Source: Bdellovibrionales bacterium
GTDB lineage: Bacteria > Bdellovibrionota > Bdellovibrionia > Bdellovibrionales > JAMPXM01
Direction: 5' to 3'
Length of the DNA: 10,381 bases
Assembly: GCA_005793615.1 (NCBI GenBank)
Contig: SXRI01000075.1
Coordinates: 1-10,381 of the forward strand
Position numbers and translations under genes: made by a program. A model generated the notes under the pieces. It was not told where the DNA came from. It ran no database searches and saw only the letters and a program-made list of their open reading frames with translations. Of the stretch, positions 1-6,646 are shown piece by piece; within the stretch, counting starts at the first letter, position 1, and every line of letters starts with the position of its first letter.

Positions 1-801
1 ATCCATCATCAACAAAACGTGTTTTCCAACGCCGCAAAAGTACTCGGCGATGGTTGTCGCCACATACGAGGCCCGCATCCTGAGTAGCGGACTTTGATCA
101 CTGGTCGCCACCACCACGACCGAACGCGAGATGCCTTCGGGTCCCAAGATCTCCTCGATGAACTCCTTCACCTCTCGACCGCGCTCACCGATCAGGGCGA
201 TGACGTTGACATCGGCATTCGAACTTCTTGCCATCATACCCATTAGCACCGATTTACCTACGCCTGAGCCCGCCATGATCCCGACCCGCTGACCGCGGCC
301 TACCGTGATCATGCCGTTAATCGCGCGCACACCAAGGTCCATCGGCAACCGAATCGGTTCGCGATCCAAGGGATTGCCAACAGGATTGTAAATCAAACTT
401 TCATCGCTGGCGCCAAGAGGACCACCGCCATCAAGCGGTTCGCCGAGTCCGTTAATCACCCGACCAAGAAGTTCGTGGCCGACTTTGATCGTCGCAACCT
501 CACGCTCGAGAACGATACGCGAGCCAAGGCCCACGCCACGCATTTCGCCCAAGGGCATCAAAAGAACGTTGCGATCACGAAAGCCCACCACCTCCGCTAA
601 GAATGGCTTAAAACCCTGGGCTGGATGCACGATGCATACGGAGCCAACGGTGGCGCCCGGCAGATAACCGGTCAAAACCTGACCCACGACCTGAGTGATT
701 TTGCCGGAATCCTCTGTTAGATGCACGCGCTCAAGCGCAGTCTCATAGCGCTCGATATTCAGATTGTAAGCATCACTGGGACCACCGGCACCCTGGGGCA
801 T
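1..801 (-). CDS. fliI: Flagellar export ATPase FliI, partial (3' end outside window)
   Basis: FliI is the ATPase of the flagellar type III export apparatus; it sits at the cytoplasmic face of the basal body and is held in check by FliH. The visible 267 residues cover the N-terminal beta domain and the first part of the RecA-like ATPase core. A Walker A loop GSGVGKS lies at residues 178-184. The block GERGREVKEF starts at 205, with the presumed catalytic Glu at 206. A Walker B strand (HVLLMMD) ends at the last visible codon, Asp267. Family members are about 440-460 residues, so roughly 60% is present. The ATG shares its A with the last base of the fliH stop (TAATG), which implies translational coupling. 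The long P-loop-to-Walker-B spacing and the FliH neighbour separate it from F1 beta subunits. It could only be confused with a virulence-type secretion ATPase, which the flagellar operon argues against. Confidence 0.97.
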   Translation of the reverse strand, partial: MPQGAGGPSDAYNLNIERYETALERVHLTEDSGKITQVVGQVLTGYLPGATVGSVCIVHPAQGFKPFLAEVVGFRDRNVLLMPLGEMRGVGLGSRIVLEREVATIKVGHELLGRVINGLGEPLDGGGPLGASDESLIYNPVGNPLDREPIRLPMDLGVRAINGMITVGRGQRVGIMAGSGVGKSVLMGMMARSSNADVNVIALIGERGREVKEFIEEILGPEGISRSVVVVATSDQSPLLRMRASYVATTIAEYFCGVGKHVLLMMD

Positions 802-1616
802 TACACTTCCCCTTCGCCCGAGTTGTCGTCGGGTCCAGCGCTCATCACGTCATTGGTTTTCGGCAGCTTTTCATTCAATTGCGTCCACAGACGCGCAAGT
901 CGTTGTTCTAAAGTCGCGTTGACGTCACCATAGTTGGTCTCAACGACACAGCCGCCGCTGGAAATCTCGTCGCCGGACTCGAACTTTAGGCGTTTCACGT
1001 TGTCGAATTCCTTGTCGAGTTTTTCCTTAATGCCCTCGATAAAAGTGTAGTCCGAAGGAGAAACTCGAACCGTTACATTTTCATCCGACTGCGCCGCCAT
1101 GAGAGCCTGGCGAACGGCTTCGATCACTACCTCAGGCCGTGCCGTGATCTCATCATAAACAAGACGTTTGGCCATGTAATAGGTCATGCTTACGATTTGG
1201 GTCTCATTGCAGGCGATCAAGTCAACCTTAAGACGCTCGAGAGACTGTAAAAGTTCATCGAGGTTCTGGAGCTTTTCCGTGAACTCACTAGAGCGCTCTT
1301 GAAAGGCCCGTTCCCGGCCCTCGTCGAGACCCAGTTGGTAAGCCTCCTGATAGGCGAGTTCTTGAAACTCTTTGAGGCGCGAAAGCGCCTCGCGCTCGAC
1401 TTTCTCCTCGATCGACAAGCGCTCAAGCTCGGCGATTCCGGTCTGTTGCGCGACCAAAGGGTCGACACGGAAGGAACTACCGCCCCCTTCGTTCTTCTTG
1501 GCATTAAAGGCGACAAAGTTGTGCGCTGTGCCCGAGATAATAGCCGGGAACTTTCGCGGCTGGTAAGTGATCGCGAGTCGGTCAGCTTCCTCTTTTTCAA
1601 ACACTGCCTTCGCCAC
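801..1616 (-). CDS. fliH: Flagellar assembly protein FliH (export ATPase regulator)
   Basis: FliH dimerises, binds the N-terminus of FliI and tethers it to the C-ring and export gate. The 271-residue product has a variable N-terminus, then a long charged helix at about 60-130. That helix carries the family's glycine/alanine repeat: A88, A92, G96, G100 and A104 each spaced by three residues. The C-terminal V-ATPase-E-like domain contains SGGCVVETNYGDVNATLEQRL (positions 220-240), the most conserved part of the family. The chosen start is a GTG at 1616 preceded by GGAGG four bases upstream; no ATG near the N-terminus is better placed. It lies 13 bases after the fliG stop and overlaps the fliI ATG by one base. 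The acidic tail after residue 254 is not conserved in the family. The overall length is slightly above that of enteric FliH. Confidence 0.95.
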   Translation of the reverse strand: MAKAVFEKEEADRLAITYQPRKFPAIISGTAHNFVAFNAKKNEGGGSSFRVDPLVAQQTGIAELERLSIEEKVEREALSRLKEFQELAYQEAYQLGLDEGRERAFQERSSEFTEKLQNLDELLQSLERLKVDLIACNETQIVSMTYYMAKRLVYDEITARPEVVIEAVRQALMAAQSDENVTVRVSPSDYTFIEGIKEKLDKEFDNVKRLKFESGDEISSGGCVVETNYGDVNATLEQRLARLWTQLNEKLPKTNDVMSAGPDDNSGEGEV

Positions 1617-1629
1617 TCAACCTCCGTAA

Positions 1630-2679
1630 TTACACCAAGGCGTCTTCAGAGCCGCCGCGGGCAATGAGAATCTTGCCTTCGCCCTCAAGCTTGCGAGCCA
1701 CGTTGACGATTTCGACCTGAGCCTGTTCGACATCCGACAATCGCGATGGACCCATATTCGACAAATCATCCTTAAGCATCTGCGCCGCACGCTGCGAGAT
1801 GTTTTTGAAGAATTTGTTGCGAATATCCTCGTTGGCCGTCTTGAGCGCCAGAAGGAGTTTGTCGTTCGGAACTTCCTTGAGCAGAGTCTGAATACCCTTG
1901 TCGTCGATCTTGACGATGTCTTCAAAGACGAACATGAGCTTGCGAATTTCTTCGGCAAGAATCGGATCGCGCTCTTCGATACGCGACATGATCGCCTTCT
2001 CGGTGTTCTTATCCATGACGTTGAGCATCTCCGCCACCGGCTGCACGCCACCCAAGGCTGCTTGTTCCACCGTGCCGAGGTTTGCCAATTCGTCCTTGAG
2101 GACGCGATCGACCTCTTTGATCAACTCCGGGGCGACGTGGTCGAGGTTCGCCATACGCAGTACGACCTCGGCCTGCAAAGCTTCCGGCAAGCGTTTCAAA
2201 ACCTCGCCCTTTTTGTCAGGCTCAAGGTGCGCCAGAATCACCGATACCGTTTGCGGATGTTCGTGAATCAGAAAGTTCGCGAGCGATTTCGCATCGACCT
2301 GATCAAGGCTCTCTAGCGATGGACGAGTCGAGGCGCTGACATTCAAGTGGCCGAGAACACCGCGCGCCCGTTCCTCACCAAGAGCATCCACCACGGTGTC
2401 TTTGTTGGTTACCTGATCCGAGAAGATATAGTCAGCTGATTCGCTGATCAGTTCGTAGTACTCTTCAAGAATTCGCTTAGTTACGGCGATCGGTACAATT
2501 CGGAACTTTCCCATCACCGTCAGTAGTTTTCGAATATCACCATCGTCCATACGGCGCAGAAGTTTTTTGGCGGCATTGGGCCCTAGATAGTTAAGAAGAA
2601 TGGCAGCTTTTTCAAAGCCCTTGAGATTTTCGTAATCGATCCCCTCAGGGCGTTGTAATCTTACGACTCCCGCGTTCAT
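1630..2679 (-). CDS. fliG: Flagellar motor switch protein FliG
   Basis: FliG forms the top of the C-ring, anchors it to the C-terminus of FliF and contacts the stator to generate torque. The 349-residue product carries the EHPQT motif of the middle domain at 140-144 and the Gly-Gly hinge at 210-211. In the torque helix all five charged residues defined in E. coli (K264, R281, D288, D289, R297) are present at a constant +16 offset: K280, R297, D304, D305 and R313. I therefore infer a normal stator interface. The start is the ATG at 2679, which overlaps the fliF stop as ATGA and has AAAGGA six bases upstream. An in-frame GTG at 2703 would add eight residues but lacks a comparable ribosome site. 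The stop lies 13 bases before fliH. Confidence 0.97.
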   Translation of the reverse strand: MNAGVVRLQRPEGIDYENLKGFEKAAILLNYLGPNAAKKLLRRMDDGDIRKLLTVMGKFRIVPIAVTKRILEEYYELISESADYIFSDQVTNKDTVVDALGEERARGVLGHLNVSASTRPSLESLDQVDAKSLANFLIHEHPQTVSVILAHLEPDKKGEVLKRLPEALQAEVVLRMANLDHVAPELIKEVDRVLKDELANLGTVEQAALGGVQPVAEMLNVMDKNTEKAIMSRIEERDPILAEEIRKLMFVFEDIVKIDDKGIQTLLKEVPNDKLLLALKTANEDIRNKFFKNISQRAAQMLKDDLSNMGPSRLSDVEQAQVEIVNVARKLEGEGKILIARGGSEDALV

Positions 2680-4328
2680 GCGCCATCCTTTCTCACCAAC
2701 CACAGGCTAAAGGCGCCAGCGGCCTTTTCTTCATCGCGCTCCATGAGAGACATGATGCGCTCTTTTAGAAGCTCGGACTCCGCTTTGTCTGGATCGAGTG
2801 AATCCTCGAGTACAGGTAGAGCGCTGGACATTCCCGGGAGCGTGTTGTCAACCGATTGTAGTTCTTCAAGCTCTTCGATGGTTCGCGGTAGCATGTCTTC
2901 GACCGAGTCTTGGAAGCTGTCGGTGATCCAGCGCATGAACGGCCGCACGACAATGAAGAAGCAAAGGGCCAGGGCCATCGCCAAAAGCGCCCACTTCAAG
3001 AGCGCGTTCATCAACTTGCGCCGCTCAAGCGTCGTCATCATTTTCTCAGAGTCCGTGAAGTCTTCCTGTGTGAAACGGATGTTCTCGATTTTCACCGAAT
3101 CGCCGCGGCCCTCGGTAAATCCAATAGAGTTTTTAACAATAGCTTCGTATTTCGCCAGCTCCTCGGCGGAACGAGGCTGATAGCTCTCTTCTTCTTCACC
3201 TTTGTCATTTTTCTTTTTGACCACGACACCATCGACAACGACGGCAATCGTGAGTCGCTCCAGACCGCCGGCGACTTCGCGCACATTGCGTACGGTCTTG
3301 GGAATGCTGAAGTTTTGTTGCTTCAGTTCTTTTTTAACGTCCTGATTAAACCCGACTTGTCCGGTATCGGCGGCCCCTGGAAGATTGGCGCGCGCTCCGG
3401 GAACACCTGTCGGATTGGTGCGGCTACCGGCAAGGGTCTCTTCTTCGGTCTGCGACGACATCAAGGCGGTCTTATCAGGGTCAATCGACTCCTCAACCGA
3501 AGAGATCATCTTATGCCCGAGCTGAGCATTGACTCGAGCGATCACTTTCCCCTGGCCGACGACTCGGGCAAGAATGCCCTCGACACGCTCCTCGATATCA
3601 CGTTCGGTGCGGGCCTTCAGTTCGGCGATCTGGGCATTGCCGGCTGACATTGGATCAGAAGGTTTCGAGAGCATCTTGCCGCGTGAATCCACGACCGATA
3701 CCTTTTCGAAATCCATACCTTCTACGGCGTTCGCCACCAGGTGCATGATACCGCGCACTTGATCTTCAGACAGAGTTTTGCCCGGATGTAGTTCAACAAC
3801 GACACTCGCCGTGGGCGGGGTGCCTTCTTCGAGAAAGGTCTTTTTCGCTGGCAGAGCCAACATCACCTTCGAGCGCTTGACCGCATCCAGGGTGTTGATC
3901 GCACGCATCAACTCACCCTGCAGAGCCCGTTGATAGTTGATTCGCTGAGCGTAGGAAGTGGCGCCGAAATCTTGTTTGTCGAAAAGCTCAAACCCGATCG
4001 TACCGATCTTTCCCGAGCCGACTTCAGCCATCAGAGCCATTTGAGTGGAATGCAGAAGTTCCTTCGGCACGACGACGGTTTTGCCACCGTCCTGCGTTCG
4101 ATAAGGAATGTTCTTTGCTTGCAGCTTCTCGACCACCAACGCCATTTGATCGGCGGGAATATCGCGCATGAGCGCGACATAGTCTTGGCCTGAGATCATG
4201 ACGGTCATGAAGAGAAAGCTGGCCAAGACGATCACCGAAGTAATGATCATCGACATACGCTTCATCGGCGTTAGGTTCTTATAGAACTCTCTGAACTGTA
4301 CTACCAGCGTGCGAAAAAGATTTTGCAT
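2676..4328 (-). CDS. fliF: Flagellar MS-ring protein FliF
   Basis: FliF oligomerises in the inner membrane to form the MS ring, the platform on which the rod, export gate and C-ring assemble. The 550-residue product has the normal family length. It has a cytoplasmic N-terminal segment, a first membrane helix at about 27-47, and a large periplasmic part with the YscJ-like ring-building motifs (for example the QRINYQRALQGEL segment at 128-140). A low-complexity Gly/Pro/Asn stretch follows at about 300-330, which matches the beta-collar region. A second membrane helix lies at about 442-462. A cytoplasmic C-terminus ends with a hydrophobic-charged helix (about 520-547) in the position that binds FliG. 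Its TGA overlaps the fliG ATG, matching the physical partnership of the products. The ribosome site is weak: GAGGGG lies about 12 bases upstream, and AGGA is too close to the ATG. Confidence 0.97.
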   Translation of the reverse strand: MQNLFRTLVVQFREFYKNLTPMKRMSMIITSVIVLASFLFMTVMISGQDYVALMRDIPADQMALVVEKLQAKNIPYRTQDGGKTVVVPKELLHSTQMALMAEVGSGKIGTIGFELFDKQDFGATSYAQRINYQRALQGELMRAINTLDAVKRSKVMLALPAKKTFLEEGTPPTASVVVELHPGKTLSEDQVRGIMHLVANAVEGMDFEKVSVVDSRGKMLSKPSDPMSAGNAQIAELKARTERDIEERVEGILARVVGQGKVIARVNAQLGHKMISSVEESIDPDKTALMSSQTEEETLAGSRTNPTGVPGARANLPGAADTGQVGFNQDVKKELKQQNFSIPKTVRNVREVAGGLERLTIAVVVDGVVVKKKNDKGEEEESYQPRSAEELAKYEAIVKNSIGFTEGRGDSVKIENIRFTQEDFTDSEKMMTTLERRKLMNALLKWALLAMALALCFFIVVRPFMRWITDSFQDSVEDMLPRTIEELEELQSVDNTLPGMSSALPVLEDSLDPDKAESELLKERIMSLMERDEEKAAGAFSLWLVRKDGA

Positions 4329-4357
4329 TTCCTAAGACTTCCCCTCACTAACTATCG

Positions 4358-4690
4358 TCAAACCTGCATCTTCATGACTTCTTGGTACGCATCGATGATC
4401 TTGTTACGTACTTGCACCATCATGCGAAGAGCAATGTCGGCTTTTTCAGCCGCCATCATCACTTCCGGAATATTTGAAGTTTTGCCGGTCGCCAGCTCCT
4501 GCATTTTCACATCAGATGCCTTTTGCAGGGAGTTCACCGTGTTGACAGCGTCTTTGAGAGTATCAGCGAAGGATTTTTCACCGCTGTCATTGGTTTTGAG
4601 ACCTTGTTGGAACTGATCGTTTTTAATTTCACTGGCGGTTCTGCCGGTGTTAATCAACGATTGCCCTTGTCGTACGGTCAAGCCATCCAT
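4358..4690 (-). CDS. fliE: Flagellar hook-basal body complex protein FliE
   Basis: FliE is the small export substrate that joins the MS ring and export gate to the proximal rod. The 110-residue product has the family layout: a variable N-terminus, a central SFADTLKDAVNTVN helix (about 40-53), and the conserved C-terminal helix containing VMMAAEKADIALRMMVQVRNK (about 76-96). It ends with the DAYQEVMKMQV-type tail typical of FliE. A strong AGGAGGG ribosome site precedes the ATG with about five bases of spacing. The gene is 29 bases upstream of fliF and 71 bases downstream of flgC, which is the widest gap inside the operon. There is no signal peptide, as expected for a type III export substrate. 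Confidence 0.96.
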   Translation of the reverse strand: MDGLTVRQGQSLINTGRTASEIKNDQFQQGLKTNDSGEKSFADTLKDAVNTVNSLQKASDVKMQELATGKTSNIPEVMMAAEKADIALRMMVQVRNKIIDAYQEVMKMQV

Positions 4691-4761
4691 GGCGACCCTC
4701 CTAGTTAAATCTTACCCTAAAAACCCTAACTCAACACTGCATTAAGGACCGGTTCCGCTAT

Positions 4762-5199
4762 CTACCTACCCAACTCCAAAGACGTCATAGCCATGTCTTT
4801 GGTGGCGTTCATCGCCGAAACGTTAGCTTCGTAGGCTCTCGTGGTCATGATCATGTTCGCCATCTCCTCCATGAGATTGATATTCGGATAAGCGACATAA
4901 CCATCTTCGTTCGCGTCAGGATGATCAGGCTCATATTTGAGCAACGGAGCCTTGCGATCGACCAGAACGTCGGTGGCCTGGACTCTGGCGATGTCCCGTT
5001 GTGGTTGTGTCGTCAGGATCTCGCCAAAGCTCTTCGCATCGGGTATCGCCTCAAAAACCACTTCTTTACGGCGATAGGGTCCGCCCTCAGGAGTCTGGGT
5101 GGTGTGGACGTTGGCGATGTTCGAGTTGATGGTATTCATGCGCATCCGCTGCGCCGCCATCCCGCTCGCGCTGACGCGCATGCCGCTAAGAATGTCCAT
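4762..5199 (-). CDS. flgC: Flagellar proximal rod protein FlgC
   Basis: FlgC is a proximal rod subunit exported by the flagellar type III apparatus and stacked on FliE and FlgB. The 145-residue product opens with the rod/hook N-terminal helix (SGMRVSASGMAAQRMRMNTINSNIAN, residues 5-30), the Flg_bb_rod signature shared by rod and hook proteins. It closes with NLMEEMANMIMTTRAYEANVSAMNATKDM (about 108-136), the matching C-terminal helix that pairs with the N-terminal one. A short central insert with GGPYRRKEVVFEA is also family-typical. Its ATG overlaps the flgB stop by one base (TAATG), with GGAGG six bases upstream. The TAG stop is followed by the 71-base spacer before fliE. Confidence 0.97.
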   Translation of the reverse strand: MDILSGMRVSASGMAAQRMRMNTINSNIANVHTTQTPEGGPYRRKEVVFEAIPDAKSFGEILTTQPQRDIARVQATDVLVDRKAPLLKYEPDHPDANEDGYVAYPNINLMEEMANMIMTTRAYEANVSAMNATKDMAMTSLELGR

Positions 5200-5612
5200 T
5201 ATCTACCTCCCTCAGTGACCGCGTACTTGAGAGCCGCCATCTTCTTGTTGATCAATTGGATTGCGGCTTTGTACATGATGCTGTTCTCAGCAAGACTCGA
5301 CATTTCCTTCTCGAGATCGACGGTGTTGCCATCATTGGCGACATTGACATCTGGATTCTCGTAGATGTCGGCACGGACTCGCGAAAGTGCTCCCTTGCTG
5401 ACGGGAAAATGTTCGGGACCCATTCCGTCGGGCTGAGGCAGGGCTTCAAGATTCACCGCTCGCGCCAGAGCCTCTTCGAAGTCGACTTTTTTCGCTTGGA
5501 AGCCAGGCGTCTCGGCATTGGCAATATTCGAGGTGATAACATTATTACGAACCTGGCGCAGATTCACACTGGCGCCCAGCGTCCGCGTGGTTTTGTCGAA
5601 TAGATCAGCCAT
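5199..5612 (-). CDS. flgB: Flagellar proximal rod protein FlgB
   Basis: FlgB is the most membrane-proximal rod subunit next to FliE. The 137-residue product has the rod N-terminal signature NVITSNIANAETPGFQAKKVDFEEAL (about 24-49) and the C-terminal SIMYKAAIQLINKKMAALKYAV helix (about 111-132). The middle contains the family's NDGNTVDLEKEM block (about 93-104). GGAGG lies six bases before the ATG, inside the end of the upstream regulator gene; the two genes overlap by eight bases. This places expression of the first structural gene in direct translational contact with the regulator. No unusual residues are seen. Confidence 0.97.
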   Translation of the reverse strand: MADLFDKTTRTLGASVNLRQVRNNVITSNIANAETPGFQAKKVDFEEALARAVNLEALPQPDGMGPEHFPVSKGALSRVRADIYENPDVNVANDGNTVDLEKEMSSLAENSIMYKAAIQLINKKMAALKYAVTEGGR

Positions 5613-6636
5613 TCAATGCCTCCTCACTCGTGCCGGTACCGTTGTACTCATGTAATTTGTTGCGCAATGTACGAATACTGATTCCGAGCAGCGTCGCCGC
5701 TTGAGTGCGATTCTGTCGAGTATGCTCGAGCGTCTTCAGAATCAAACGCCGTTCCGCCTCGAAAACCGTCATACCAGGTTTGAGGGCGAGCTCAACCGAA
5801 GCCGTGTCATGAGCTGCACCGAAATCTCGCGAACTCAGCAAAGCACCGTCATCAAAACCTGACAGTGCAATATCTCCGGCGGCGATTTGCTCACTGCTGG
5901 AAATCAAGACCGAGCGTTCAATCACGTTCTCAAGTTCACGAACGTTTCCCGGCCAACGCCAATTCAGGAGTTTTTGCAGGGCACATTGGGTGAGCTGTTT
6001 CGGAGCCTTACCATTGAGGTGAGCTGAAACCTCGACAAAGAAACGCGCCAGGAGCTCGACATCGTCCGGGCGAGCACGCAAAGCCGGCACACGAAGCGGA
6101 ATCACGTTCAGGCGATAAAAAAGATCTTCGCGAAATTTTCCCTCACGCACCATCTGCTGCAGGTCTCGGTTCGTTGTCGCGATCAGGCGTACATTAACCT
6201 TGAGTGGAATCTTCGCGCCCAAGCGCTCAATCTCGCCCTCTTGAATGACTCGAAGCAGTTTAGCCTGGAGCAGAAGAGGCATCTCACTGATTTCATCCAA
6301 TAGAAAAGTGCTGTCGTTCGCCAACTCGAACTTCCCTGGCTTCGCTTGCGCGGCACCCGTAAACGCACCACGCTCAAAGCCGAACAATTCACTTTCAAGA
6401 AGATCCCCTGGAATCGCCGCACAGTTGACAGCCACAAAACGCCGCGAGGCGCGTGAACTTTTGGCGTGAATGAACCGCGCTATTACCTCTTTACCTGTGC
6501 CGCTCTCGCCGCAAATCAAGACAGTTGCACGGCTGCTGGCTACGTTTTCCGCAAGTGCCAGCAATCGTTTCATTTCGGCATCGGCCGTGCGCAAAAATTC
6601 TCGCTGATGATCTGCTTTGTATACGTTCGCGCTCAT
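5605..6636 (-). CDS. Sigma-54-dependent flagellar activator without receiver domain (FlrC/FleR-like)
   Basis: This is a bacterial enhancer-binding protein: an AAA+ ATPase that remodels RNA polymerase-sigma-54, fused to a Fis-type DNA-binding domain. From the ATG at 6636 it has 343 residues. It carries Walker A GESGTGKE at 43-50, an intact GAFTGA sigma-54 contact loop at 90-95, and Walker B as STFLLDEI with Asp114 and Glu115. An arginine-finger region FREDLFYRLNV (about 168-178) and WPGNVRELENV (about 228-238) follow. A helix-turn-helix lies at about 310-331, ending ISIRTLRNKLHEY, which resembles flagellar FlrC/FleR regulators. Fewer than 25 residues precede the AAA+ core, so there is no room for a receiver or GAF domain. 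The ATG follows a GGGGGG run; an in-frame GTG at 6657 would overlap the upstream gene. Its place between the TPR gene and flgB argues for control of this operon or later flagellar classes. The exact orthology is uncertain. Confidence 0.93.
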   Translation of the reverse strand: MSANVYKADHQREFLRTADAEMKRLLALAENVASSRATVLICGESGTGKEVIARFIHAKSSRASRRFVAVNCAAIPGDLLESELFGFERGAFTGAAQAKPGKFELANDSTFLLDEISEMPLLLQAKLLRVIQEGEIERLGAKIPLKVNVRLIATTNRDLQQMVREGKFREDLFYRLNVIPLRVPALRARPDDVELLARFFVEVSAHLNGKAPKQLTQCALQKLLNWRWPGNVRELENVIERSVLISSSEQIAAGDIALSGFDDGALLSSRDFGAAHDTASVELALKPGMTVFEAERRLILKTLEHTRQNRTQAATLLGISIRTLRNKLHEYNGTGTSEEALNG

Positions 6637-6646
6637 TAGCCCCCCA

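Noticed and set aside
2680..2703. GTG start at 2703 for fliG
   Set aside because: The ATG at 2679 has AAAGGA at six bases and forms an ATGA overlap with fliF; the extra eight residues do not resemble the FliG N-terminus.
2910..3647. Plus-strand open frame of 245 codons
   Set aside because: It is antisense to the well-supported fliF gene and shows no family features.
4714..4730. Telomere-like ACCCTAA repeats
   Set aside because: Only two copies in a bacterial intergenic spacer; no telomeric meaning. Kept only as a possible local regulatory repeat.
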